Below are positions 25,157 to 32,893 of a stretch of 41,315 nucleotides of DNA, one piece after another (the first letter of the stretch is position 1; each line of letters starts with the position of its first letter). The DNA comes from Blastocatellia bacterium (lineage in GTDB: Bacteria; Acidobacteriota; Blastocatellia; Pyrinomonadales; Pyrinomonadaceae), in the NCBI GenBank assembly GCA_003488005.1, contig DNND01000021.1:2912-44226 (forward strand), written 5' to 3'. The notes under the pieces were generated by a model, which was given only the letters and a program-made list of their open reading frames with translations, was not told where the DNA came from and searched no databases. The translations under genes and the position numbers were made by a program.

Positions 25157-25193
25157 AGTAAACTGGGACCACTGCGGCCTGCGTGGTTCGTCA

Positions 25194-26114
25194 ATGAAGA
25201 AACAAACCAAGAAGACGGCTCCGAAAACAACCGATAACGCTCCTGACGTGGTCATCATCACGGGACTGAGCGGGTCCGGAATGTCGTCGGCTACAAATGC
25301 GTTCGAAGATCTCGGTTATTTCTGTGTCGATAATCTGCCTATCACGCTGCTGTCGACTTTTTCGCGACTGATGACTCCGCACAGCGATGAAAAAGTAATT
25401 GAACGCGCGGCTCTGGTCATCGACATTCGTGAAGGAACTTTCTTAGGCGCCTTTGGAAAACAATTGAAAGCGCTGCGGGCTGCTGGATTGGGCGTGTATG
25501 TCTTGTTCCTCGAAGCCTCGGACGAGGCGCTGCAACACCGCTTCAGCGAGACGCGCCGGCCGCACCCGGCCGACAAAGGCCAGGGATTGTTGCAGGCGAT
25601 TCGCAACGAGCGCACTGCCATGGCCCGAATTCGCGCCGAAGCCGATCAAATCATCGACACTTCCGAACACACCGTTCATACGCTGCGCAAGCATCTGCTC
25701 GACCGCTTCAGTCTGGATCGAAAAGCGGGATCGATGCGGGTTGAAGTTCTCAGCTTTGGTCACAAGTTCGGCAATCCCGGCGATTTGGAATTGTTGTTCG
25801 ACGTACGGCACCTGCCGAATCCTCATTTTGTTCCGGAGCTAAAAGCGCTATCGGGTCATGACAAGCGGGTTGTAGAGTATTTGAATGCGCAACCGGAAGT
25901 TGAAGAGACTCTGCGACGGTTCAGCGAGCTGCTGGATTACTTGCTGCCGCTGTACAAGCGCGAAGGCAAAGCCTACGTAACAGTTGGCATCGGTTGCACC
26001 GGCGGGCGGCACCGTTCAGTGATGATCGCAAACGCATTGGGCCGTCGACTGCGGCAATCGGGCTTTGATGCGCGCGTGGTCCATCGTGATGTGAAGAAAA
26101 ATCGGCAACGCTAG
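25194..26114 (+). CDS. rapZ: RNase adapter/nucleotide-binding protein RapZ
   Basis: 306 residues. The N-terminal P-loop region reads ITGLSGSGMSSATNAFEDLG: the Walker A lysine (GxGKS) is replaced by Met30. Further family signatures are present: FCVDNLP, DIREG, LFLEASDEALQHRFSETRRPHP, and the C-terminal GIGCTGGRHRSVMIANAL. In E. coli RapZ hands small RNAs to RNase E for control of GlmS; in other phyla the protein (YvcJ) is a nucleotide-binding regulator next to PTS genes, as here. Function in this organism is inferred only. No Shine-Dalgarno seen before ATG 25194. Confidence 0.94.
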   Translation: MKKQTKKTAPKTTDNAPDVVIITGLSGSGMSSATNAFEDLGYFCVDNLPITLLSTFSRLMTPHSDEKVIERAALVIDIREGTFLGAFGKQLKALRAAGLGVYVLFLEASDEALQHRFSETRRPHPADKGQGLLQAIRNERTAMARIRAEADQIIDTSEHTVHTLRKHLLDRFSLDRKAGSMRVEVLSFGHKFGNPGDLELLFDVRHLPNPHFVPELKALSGHDKRVVEYLNAQPEVEETLRRFSELLDYLLPLYKREGKAYVTVGIGCTGGRHRSVMIANALGRRLRQSGFDARVVHRDVKKNRQR

Positions 26115-26129
26115 ATGAGGCCCAACGAA

Positions 26130-27614
26130 TCAAGAATTGTTTTCTTCGTCCTTGCGCCCACGACGGCGAATCGGAGTCCGTTCTTTCAGTAAGTCGCTGT
26201 GCCTGGTTTCTAGAATGTAGGCGAGCTTTTGATAGGTCATACTCAACAACGAAGCGGCGCGGGTGAGGCTCCCGTTCGCTTGAGCAAGTGCGCGTTTAAT
26301 CATAGCCTTTTCCGTCGCCAGTTTTTCCCGTTCAAAGTCTAAAGGCTTATTCAGCAGAACGTCGGCATCTTCCGTCATCGGTTCACCCTCTACCTTTGAA
26401 ACGACTTTGTTTGCTGCTGCGTTTATTCTTCGGAGTAAATCAGGACTCTGCGACTTGGCCAGCCATTCACTAGCCCGTCTATAAGCAACGCGCAACGTCT
26501 CCGGCGAAAGATCATCGATTTCCTCAATCATGGTGAGCGCCGCGATGCCTGCTTGGTTCAATGCGTTGACCTGCTGCGCGATTTCGATAGCTCGCTGAAA
26601 TGTAAACTGGGCCTCGTCCTTTCTTTGGAGTCTTGCCAGAGCGATACCGCGAACTGTGAGCGCCTCAACTAAGAGACATTGCCGACCGCTCTTTTGAAAA
26701 CTGGTTGCAGCGCTGCGCGCGACCTTCTCCGCTTCGTCGAATCTCTTTTGCTCGATCATTACTTCCGCTCGCGCTTGATCGATTTGCGCCGTTCTTACTT
26801 TGTCTCTGACACTGGTTAATAAGCGTCGGGCTTGATCAAGATACTCCTGAGCCTCTCTGTAACGAGACTGATCGCGCAGCACTATTCCCAGGTTGTTTTT
26901 TACCAATGCTCGAAAAACGATATTGCGGGCGAGCTTGAACTCATGATCCGCCTGCTCGTATTCACTGACTACCCGCCGGAGTTGTTCGGCTTTCTTTTCG
27001 GGCGTGACAAGCGTTTGGAGAACTTGCGCGAGCGTATTGTGATAGAAGCCTTTCATGGCATGGTGTGTAAGTTTCTGAAAGAGTGGCGCGTTAGTAGTAA
27101 GTATCGTGAGAGCTTCTTGATTTCGTGAAGATGACCATTCAACCACCGCCAATCCCAGGATCGCATTAGCTCTTGTCTTTCCCTCGGTAGTCAGTCTTCG
27201 TAATGCCTCTGTGAAGTGGATCCGCGCTTCATCAAAAGAGCCTTCCCGGAAATAGCAATAAGCCAGCTCTGTGCGCGCTTCCGCAACCTTTTTTAAGTCT
27301 CCGACCGATTCATAGAAAGTAATAGCCTCGGTGATCAAATCTCTGGCCCAACCGTCGGCCTCCTTTATTTGATTTCGGCTGGCGAGCCAACGCGTCAGAA
27401 TTCCGACACATAGCAATACTTCAGCGACCACGGAAGGATGCAATCCGCTTGTGTCAGGACGTTGGCTGACCCCACTCCACAAAGGCCGCATCACTTCTTG
27501 CGCTGTGTCGAAGTCGCCTCTGTCTCTTAGCTCCAAAGCCTTCTGGCATCGGTAGAGGGCTGCATCATTCGCTGTTAGGTGCGAGGTTTCGATCTTTCGT
27601 GAGGTTATCTGCAT
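26130..27614 (-). CDS. TPR protein with C-terminal Fis-type helix-turn-helix
   Basis: About 494 residues. Residues about 20-400 are helical repeats of TPR type (for example RYREAQEYLDQARRLL, RFDEAEKVARSAAT, KDEAQFTFQRAIEIAQ), and the C-terminus holds a Fis/HTH_8-like domain (EKAMIKRALAQANGSLTRAA, then LLSMTYQKLAYILETRH) followed by a basic tail (RRRGRKDEENNS). TPR plus HTH proteins of this type are common in Acidobacteriota and are probably transcription regulators that sense a protein or peptide through the TPR superhelix. It stands divergent to a small exported peptide gene 161 bp away and breaks the plus-strand rapZ-EIIA series. Start ATG 27614 has only a weak AAAGG; a TTG at 27632 is the alternative. 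Confidence 0.85.
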   Translation of the reverse strand: MQITSRKIETSHLTANDAALYRCQKALELRDRGDFDTAQEVMRPLWSGVSQRPDTSGLHPSVVAEVLLCVGILTRWLASRNQIKEADGWARDLITEAITFYESVGDLKKVAEARTELAYCYFREGSFDEARIHFTEALRRLTTEGKTRANAILGLAVVEWSSSRNQEALTILTTNAPLFQKLTHHAMKGFYHNTLAQVLQTLVTPEKKAEQLRRVVSEYEQADHEFKLARNIVFRALVKNNLGIVLRDQSRYREAQEYLDQARRLLTSVRDKVRTAQIDQARAEVMIEQKRFDEAEKVARSAATSFQKSGRQCLLVEALTVRGIALARLQRKDEAQFTFQRAIEIAQQVNALNQAGIAALTMIEEIDDLSPETLRVAYRRASEWLAKSQSPDLLRRINAAANKVVSKVEGEPMTEDADVLLNKPLDFEREKLATEKAMIKRALAQANGSLTRAASLLSMTYQKLAYILETRHSDLLKERTPIRRRGRKDEENNS

Positions 27615-27686
27615 GGGAGGTAAGCCTTTCAACTTGAGTGTAAGAGATCATGCGGACGGCACGGATATTAGTCTCACAGCCGAACC

Positions 27687-27704
27687 CTTGCAAGAAAACT
27701 TGTC
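27687..27704. promoter_or_regulatory. Palindrome 1 in the regulator-peptide intergenic region
   Basis: CTTGCAAGAAAACTTGTC: CAAG and CTTG half-sites around four A's. It shares TGCAAGAA with the site at 28184-28201 and, in reverse, with 27723-27742. Candidate operator for the adjacent Fis-HTH regulator. Confidence 0.4.
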
Positions 27705-27722
27705 AGATAGGTCTAATCACAA

Positions 27723-27743
27723 GATGTAGAAGTTCTTGCATCG
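27723..27743. promoter_or_regulatory. Palindrome 2 in the regulator-peptide intergenic region
   Basis: GATGTAGAAGTTCTTGCATC forms an imperfect dyad (GATG...CATC outside, AGAA...TTCT inside). Its right half in reverse, GATGCAAGAA, matches the left half of the site at 28184-28201. It lies 33 bp upstream of the peptide start codon. Confidence 0.4.
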
Positions 27744-27775
27744 TCTTTGACCCTCAAAAAATAGGAGATAAAAAC

Positions 27776-27943
27776 ATGAAGCGATCTCTAGCAGCACTAG
27801 CATTGACTTGCGTTCTTTTCGGTTCGGCATTGGCGGGAACCATCCCGACTTGTGACGCTCCTGAACCAGCGTCAAGTGAGACGCAATCAAGCTCGGTAAC
27901 AACGACCGTGATACTCACGATCATTAGTCTCGTAGTTGGCTAA
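27776..27943 (+). CDS. Small exported peptide, unknown function
   Basis: 55 residues. A clear signal peptide (MKRSLAALALTCVLFGSALA) is followed by a short mature part of about 35 residues with a single Cys (TIPTCDAPEP), a Ser/Thr/Gln-rich linker and a hydrophobic C-terminal helix (TTTVILTIISLVVG). AGGAG lies eight nt upstream of the ATG, so translation is well supported. No family recognised. Being divergent from the TPR/Fis regulator and surrounded by shared palindromes, it could be a peptide signal or a small envelope sensor; this is inference. Confidence 0.7.
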   Translation: MKRSLAALALTCVLFGSALAGTIPTCDAPEPASSETQSSSVTTTVILTIISLVVG

Positions 27944-28015
27944 AGAGTAATTCGGGTCAGTTGGGCGAACGGAAACTGCCTTTTGGCGGTTGAGCGGGAG
28001 TGTGTCCAAAAAGAA

Positions 28016-28116
28016 GGGCGTTGCCGTCTCTTACAGCGGCGACGCCCGTTCTGAGCGGGTTACTGTCCTCACCCCAGCAACCTCGCAAGGCGGATACATT
28101 CAGCAGTCCGCCTAAG
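28016..28116. other. Structured noncoding stretch with two strong hairpins
   Basis: In the 468-bp gene-free stretch 27944-28411, GGGCGTTGCCG and CGGCGACGCCC (about 28017-28050) can form an 11-bp stem with a short loop, and AGGCGGA and TCCGCCT (about 28090-28115) form a 7-bp stem. Neither is followed by a T-run. A small RNA or an attenuating terminator for the peptide gene is possible. The rest of the stretch holds palindrome 3 and a direct repeat (CTGACTTTTC near 28268 and 28320). Confidence 0.4.
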
Positions 28117-28183
28117 TTGAGCAAGTTATAGTCCGATGCAAATGATTCAGCAAGGATTGAACGAGAGGGCTAGTCGCAGAAAC

Positions 28184-28201
28184 ATGCAAGAATTCTTGTA
28201 T
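28184..28201. promoter_or_regulatory. Palindrome 3 downstream of the peptide gene
   Basis: ATGCAAGAATTCTTGTAT: dyad TGCAAGAA/TTCTTGTA with one C/T asymmetry. It is the best copy of the motif also seen at 27687-27704 and 27723-27743 and lies 211 bp upstream of the EIIA start codon. Possible operator linking the regulator to the PTS genes. Confidence 0.4.
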
Positions 28202-28411
28202 CCACGGTACTGGTTTCCATACCTTCTACAGAGTCCTTTCTAGCTCGATTGTGTTTTATTGGGTAAACTGACTTTTCCGGGCAGAATGCGAGGTTGTACG
28301 GTAAGTTTTTTGAGGTACGCTGACTTTTCGCGCAGAGTTAATTCAACCTTTAGGTTGGAGATTCCCATTGGTCGGTACGCCTGAAACTTTAGAGGCGATT
28401 AGGAAACGTAA

Positions 28412-28867
28412 ATGAGCAGCAAAACCGAGCAACCGGAGAAAACTGAAGACACCCGACGAGTGGCAGGCGTGATTGTTACGCATGGCCACTTAGCCGGCGA
28501 GTTACTGGCTGCCGCTGAGATGATTATTGGCCCCATATCTTTCATCACGGCTGTTTCCATTGGTTGGCACGATGACGTAGATGCGGCTCGTGATGAAGTG
28601 CAGCGCGCCATTACTCGCGTTTCGCAAGGCGTCGGGGTCTTGTTGCTCACCGATATGTTTGGCGGCACACCGACCAACATCGCTTCCATGTTCCTGGAGG
28701 ACGGGAAGTTTGAAGTTGTTACCGGAGTTAACCTGCCCATGGTTATCAAACTCGCCAGTCATGAAAGTAGTGGTTCGCTTATTGAGACGGCGCGGCGTGT
28801 TTCCGAACTTGGGCGGCAGGGAATTTACCTGGCCGGCGATCTGCTCGCACCTCCCGCAAAAACCTGA
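28412..28867 (+). CDS. PTS EIIA component, mannose family
   Basis: 151 residues. The EIIA-Man fold is marked by VIVTHGHLAGELL with phospho-acceptor His24, then FITAVSIGWHDD, and the TDMFGGTPTNIAS loop. It takes phosphate from HPr. No EIIB, EIIC or EIID gene is present in the window. It is followed by HPr and enzyme I in the same direction (16 bp and 1-nt overlap), a typical regulatory PTS operon next to rapZ. Confidence 0.95.
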   Translation: MSSKTEQPEKTEDTRRVAGVIVTHGHLAGELLAAAEMIIGPISFITAVSIGWHDDVDAARDEVQRAITRVSQGVGVLLLTDMFGGTPTNIASMFLEDGKFEVVTGVNLPMVIKLASHESSGSLIETARRVSELGRQGIYLAGDLLAPPAKT

Positions 28868-28883
28868 TATCAGAAACAGAGCA

Positions 28884-29168
28884 ATGATCGAACGCAAACT
28901 TCTGGTGAAAGCGCGATTGGGTTTACATGCGCGCGCGGCCGCAAAACTGGTGCGTCTGACAGCCACCTTTCGCAGCAAGATTATCTTGCGGCGCATCGAG
29001 GGCGGACCGAATGCCGATGCCAAGTCAATCTTGAGCGTGCTCATGTTGGCGGCCACAGCCGGTACCGAACTGGAAGCCAGCGTTGACGGAGTTGACGAAC
29101 AGGCAGCCATGCTCGCAATCGAAGAATTGTTTGCCGAGAGTTTTGGCGAGAGAGAAGTAGAGGCGTAA
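28884..29168 (+). CDS. ptsH: HPr phosphocarrier protein
   Basis: 94 residues. The active histidine is His15 (LGLHARAAAKLV) and a regulatory-type serine is found at Ser48 (DAKSIL, equivalent to Ser46 of Gram-positive HPr). It shuttles phosphate from enzyme I to EIIA. No HPr kinase gene is seen in the window. The stop codon overlaps the enzyme I start (TAATG). Confidence 0.96.
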   Translation: MIERKLLVKARLGLHARAAAKLVRLTATFRSKIILRRIEGGPNADAKSILSVLMLAATAGTELEASVDGVDEQAAMLAIEELFAESFGEREVEA

Positions 29169-30952
29169 TGAAAGAGCTAACGCCGGAGATTCGCTGCAAA
29201 GGGCTTGGCGTTTCGGAAGGTATTGTCATTGGCCAGGTGCTGCGCATGGTCGATGGCGCGTCGCAAATCTCGCGTTGGACCGTAAACGAAGACGACCTGG
29301 AGAATGAGACGCAACGGTTTCGTCAGGCTGCGGTAATTGCAAGCGAGCGACTCCGGACGCTTCGCAATCAGGCCGGCGGACGACTGGGCAACGATCATGC
29401 CTATATCCTCGATGCTCATGTGCTGTTGCTGGAGGACGAAAAGTTACTTGGTGATATCGCTGAATACATAATTGCTCAACGCGTCAATGCCGAGTGGGCC
29501 ATCAAGGTCATTGGTGATCGCCTTACTGCGCTGTATTCCGAGATCAAGGACGACTACTTGCGCGAACGCGGCTCGGACATTGAAGACGTGATGCGGCGAC
29601 TTTTGGCGGCACTTAGCGGAGCGCGGCCTGAGGATCTCCGGCTGGCAGAAGATGCCGTGATCGTTTCGCGCGATCTGCTGCCTTCAGCATTAGCTGAATT
29701 GGATCTCACGCACGCGCAGGCGTTGGCGACCGATAGCGGGGGCTGGACTTCGCACACGGCAATTCTCGCGCGTGGCATTGGCCTGCCGGCGGTAGTTGGC
29801 TTAAGGGACTTTTATCGCCGCACCAAGACAGGCGACCGCATAATCGTCGACTCAACCCGCAGCGAAGTAATTCTCCATCCTTCAGCGCAAACTCTGGCTG
29901 ATTATCATGAGCAGACTGGTCAACGTTCAGCCCGTCGCAAAGCTGTTACAGTCGGGGATCGCGGCGCCTTGCGCACGCAGGACGGGGTCGAGATTATGCT
30001 GCGCGCCAACGTCGAACTGCCGGCTGAATTCGATAGTGTTGAAAAGTACGGCGCCTGCGGAATCGGACTCTACCGCTCAGAGTTCCTGCTGGCGCGCAAT
30101 GGCTTGACCGTCTCAGAAGAGGAACAGCGCAGCGCTTACGAAGCGGTGGCGCGAATGGCCGGTGAAGCTGGCGCAATCATTCGGCTGTTTGATTTAGGCG
30201 GGGAAAACACCCGTTCACATTTTCGCGAACCCGAAAAGAACCCGGCGTTGGGTCTACGCGCCATTCGTTTTGGATTGCGTAACGATAGCGTCATGCGGCG
30301 GCAGTTGCGGGCCATCTTGTTGGCGGCCGCAAACGGTAAGCTGAAAATCGTTCTGCCCATGGTGACGGACGTGAGTGAGGTCAAGCGTGTCAAAGCGATG
30401 GTCGCTGAAGAGATCGCGAAACTAATGAACGAAGGACAACCCTATGGTGAGGTCCCCATCGGCGCCATGATTGAAGTTCCAGCGGCAGTGATAATGGCGG
30501 AAAAAATTGCGGCGTGCGTAGACTTCTTCGAACTTGGAACGAACGATCTGGTGCAGTACACGCTCGCCGTCGATCGCGGCAACGACGAAGTAGCCGACTG
30601 GTTTCGCACCCTGCACCCGGCGGTGCTGGAAGGAATTAGCCGCAGCCTCAAAGCTGCAAAGCAGGCAGGTATCCCAGCAATTGTTTGCGGCGAGATGGCC
30701 TCAACGCCGGCGTATGCAGTCTTGCTAATTGGATTGGGCGCTACGGATCTAAGTATGACACCCTCGGCAATGCCGCGCGTGCGCCGTACGCTGGCGGCCA
30801 TCGACTCTGCCTCGGCGCGGGCCATCGTCGAAGAATGTTTGACCTGTGAAAGCGCCGATGAAGTAGAATACCTCGTGCACACGCGGCTGGGGAGCCGCTG
30901 GCCAAATCTATTTTCAGTCTCGAGCCTACCCAAACCCCGTCCCAGCGAATAA
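29168..30952 (+). CDS. ptsI: PTS enzyme I (phosphoenolpyruvate-protein phosphotransferase)
   Basis: 594 residues, full length (family about 570). Swivel domain with active His196 in GGWTSHTAILARG; the residue four before TSH is Trp193 where most enzymes I have Arg (GGRTSHTAI). PEP-binding domain motifs: GIGLYRSEFL, RLFDLGGENTRSHF (usually R-T-x-D-x-G-G-D-K), FGLRNDSVMRRQLRA, PMVTDVSEV, IGAMIEVPAA, FELGTNDLVQYTLAVDRGN and GEMAS. Autophosphorylates with PEP and donates to HPr. Start ATG overlaps the HPr stop by one nucleotide. Confidence 0.96.
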   Translation: MKELTPEIRCKGLGVSEGIVIGQVLRMVDGASQISRWTVNEDDLENETQRFRQAAVIASERLRTLRNQAGGRLGNDHAYILDAHVLLLEDEKLLGDIAEYIIAQRVNAEWAIKVIGDRLTALYSEIKDDYLRERGSDIEDVMRRLLAALSGARPEDLRLAEDAVIVSRDLLPSALAELDLTHAQALATDSGGWTSHTAILARGIGLPAVVGLRDFYRRTKTGDRIIVDSTRSEVILHPSAQTLADYHEQTGQRSARRKAVTVGDRGALRTQDGVEIMLRANVELPAEFDSVEKYGACGIGLYRSEFLLARNGLTVSEEEQRSAYEAVARMAGEAGAIIRLFDLGGENTRSHFREPEKNPALGLRAIRFGLRNDSVMRRQLRAILLAAANGKLKIVLPMVTDVSEVKRVKAMVAEEIAKLMNEGQPYGEVPIGAMIEVPAAVIMAEKIAACVDFFELGTNDLVQYTLAVDRGNDEVADWFRTLHPAVLEGISRSLKAAKQAGIPAIVCGEMASTPAYAVLLIGLGATDLSMTPSAMPRVRRTLAAIDSASARAIVEECLTCESADEVEYLVHTRLGSRWPNLFSVSSLPKPRPSE

Positions 30953-31116
30953 ACCTGACAGCTCTGAAGTCCCAGCTAAATTCTCGGCAATATTGCTTTC
31001 AGAATCAGAGAAATCGCGTCTTTTCGCTGTTTACTCTTAAAGGAACATGGTTTCGGCGGGCGAGGTGCCCCAAGTCCGCCAAAAATCGCATGATTCGAGC
31101 AAAATTCGGGAGGAAT

Positions 31117-32283
31117 ATGAAAAACTCAATCCTTGCAGCATTGGTCCTGGGTGTCGCATTCGCAGTTACCGCCGCGGCGCAGGTGAACCCCGCAATCTCG
31201 GCGGTGAACTCACCGGTTTCAAGGTCAGTGACGACTAAATCTGAGGCCCCGCGAGAGGCTGCCAAGACCACCCGCGCGCGAGTGCTGAATCAAACCCAGA
31301 AGAGCCCGGCAACCAACAGCCAGAGCGCCAACGCTGAAAGTCTTCAGGCCCACGCCAAAGCAAATTTTAAAAACCGCACGCGTCTGGAATCCCTACCTGC
31401 AGAAGTTTCCACCAGCGACGACACTCGGGTCAGGAGCGTAACGACCTTAACAGCGCCTGTCAGTGAACCAAAAACTGCCATAAATAACAACGTCGTAGCG
31501 CCCAACGTAAATCTAAATACCAACGCTCGTACTACCGCAGCTCCGTCCCCTGCATCCAGCCAGATCTATCGCGTCGGCGTGGGTGACGTGCTCGACATAC
31601 AACTCAATAACAATCCCAGTCAGGAATCGACGCTCTTTACTGTGCTTGGAGGCGGCATGTTGGAATACCCGCTGGCCGGCAGTCCACTGCAGGTCGACGG
31701 CATGACGACGTCGGAAATTGCGACGAAGCTGAGAACGAGAATAAAAGTTTTTGAGAACCCGGCGGTTGTAGTAAATGTTCGCGACTATGCGAGTCATGCG
31801 GTAATTATCAGCGGCTTCGTGGCAGCGCCTGGCACCAAGACCTTGCGCCGGGAAGCAGTTCCTCTTTACGCGTTGCTTGCTGAATCGTTGGTTCTACCGG
31901 ACGCAACGCGGGCCACGGTCACTCGCGCTACTGGCACTATTTCTGTTGACCTTAAAGATTCTATTTTGTCCGCGACTTTGGTTTTGCCAGGCGACGTCAT
32001 TAAAGTTTTAGGATCTGCTGCCGCAACCGAATTCTTTTTTGTGGCCGGCGCAGTAAAACTCCCGGGACAGAAATCGTACCATTCGGGCTTGACCCTGACG
32101 CAGGCGATCCTCGCCGCCGGTGGCGCGACAAATGGCGCGGGCGGAAGGGTCCGAGTTTCTCGCCAGGGAACTGATGGTCGTTTGGTTACTGAAGAATTCA
32201 ATTTAAGAAAAATTCTCGACGGCAAGCTTGCAGATCCACTCTTGCAGAAAGACGATCGCATAGAACTTACGGCCGCGAACTAG
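31117..32283 (+). CDS. Polysaccharide export protein (Wza-like, SLBB domains)
   Basis: About 388 residues. Signal peptide (MKNSILAALVLGVAFAVTAAA), a long Ala/Thr/Asn-rich linker to about residue 150, then the Poly_export domain (YRVGVGDVLDIQLN) and two SLBB-type beta-grasp repeats (ASHAVIISGFVAAPGTKTL; EFFFVAGAVKLPGQKSY then SGLTLTQAILAAGG). Such proteins form the outer-membrane or periplasmic channel of capsule and exopolysaccharide export. There is no lipobox Cys. The ATG at 31117 is chosen because GGGAGG precedes it; the ATG at 31090 would add nine residues. No other capsule genes are seen, so the locus is a single-gene unit ended by a terminator. Confidence 0.9.
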   Translation: MKNSILAALVLGVAFAVTAAAQVNPAISAVNSPVSRSVTTKSEAPREAAKTTRARVLNQTQKSPATNSQSANAESLQAHAKANFKNRTRLESLPAEVSTSDDTRVRSVTTLTAPVSEPKTAINNNVVAPNVNLNTNARTTAAPSPASSQIYRVGVGDVLDIQLNNNPSQESTLFTVLGGGMLEYPLAGSPLQVDGMTTSEIATKLRTRIKVFENPAVVVNVRDYASHAVIISGFVAAPGTKTLRREAVPLYALLAESLVLPDATRATVTRATGTISVDLKDSILSATLVLPGDVIKVLGSAAATEFFFVAGAVKLPGQKSYHSGLTLTQAILAAGGATNGAGGRVRVSRQGTDGRLVTEEFNLRKILDGKLADPLLQKDDRIELTAAN

Positions 32284-32309
32284 AACATTCTCAGGAAATG
32301 CGCGATGCA

Positions 32310-32348
32310 GGGCAGCCCCGAAAAGCTTTTTCGGAGTTGCCCTTTTTT
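32310..32348 (+). terminator. Rho-independent terminator after the SLBB gene
   Basis: A GC-rich stem GGGCAGCCCCGAAAA pairs with TTTTTCGGAGTTGCCC, followed by TTTTTT. Position 27 nt after the stop codon. Confidence 0.82.
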
Positions 32349-32392
32349 CGCGTCCATGTTCGTATCAAGCGCAGGTGTTTTGTAAGTGCGTC

Positions 32393-32398
32393 TATAAT
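32393..32398 (+). promoter_or_regulatory. TATAAT box just before the small membrane protein gene
   Basis: A perfect TATAAT ending 12 nt before the ATG at 32411. No -35 match at 17-18 bp. If used, the transcript would start only about five nt before the start codon, an almost leaderless mRNA. Tentative. Confidence 0.33.
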
Positions 32399-32410
32399 TA
32401 ATGACAACCG

Positions 32411-32893
32411 ATGAAGCTGCCCTCGACAAACCTGGTCCACGCCTTGATCGGAAAGGCGATCCTGGAAACTCTTCTTGTTGGCTCGCTGGCGATCGTCGCG
32501 TTTCTCACGGTGCTGCCGCCATTTTTTCATGGCTGGGGCGAGGTAACCGACCACGGCGTTGCGGGGTGGGCAGTTAACAGCGGCTCTCCCTGGGAACGGG
32601 TTGAAGTCCAACTCTTTGTCGACGGAAAATTTTTCGCCACCCAGGTGGCCAACGGATCGCGTCCCGATGTTCCTTCCGCGCTTTGGGCTTTGGACGAGTG
32701 GCACGGTTATGCTTTTGAAATTGATTCGCTAATGCCCGGACCGCATGAAGCGCGCGTTTACGCCTTGCGCACTAGCCGGCAAGGAACAAAGAAGTCATTA
32801 CAACAGGTGGGCAACCCAATTCCATTTATCGTAGGAACCGACGGCATCTTTCGAAAGCCGCCTGGAAAAATCAATGATGGCTGGCGTCGCTAA
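32411..32893 (+). CDS. Small membrane-anchored protein with predicted beta-sandwich
   Basis: 160 residues. One N-terminal transmembrane helix (about 19-37, ETLLVGSLAIVAFLTVLPPF) and a soluble domain with alternating strands (VAGWAVNSGSPWERVEVQLF, then GYAFEI, PHEARVYALR), resembling an Ig-like or beta-sandwich domain exposed to the periplasm. I do not recognise a named family. It overlaps the CPBP-like gene by 20 nt (ATG at 32874 inside its 3' end), so the two are translationally coupled. Confidence 0.7.
   Translation: MKLPSTNLVHALIGKAILETLLVGSLAIVAFLTVLPPFFHGWGEVTDHGVAGWAVNSGSPWERVEVQLFVDGKFFATQVANGSRPDVPSALWALDEWHGYAFEIDSLMPGPHEARVYALRTSRQGTKKSLQQVGNPIPFIVGTDGIFRKPPGKINDGWRR

Noticed and set aside
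30953..31116. A c-di-GMP riboswitch upstream of the polysaccharide export gene
   Set aside because: I looked for the GEMM conserved core and did not find it; only an ordinary Shine-Dalgarno is evident.
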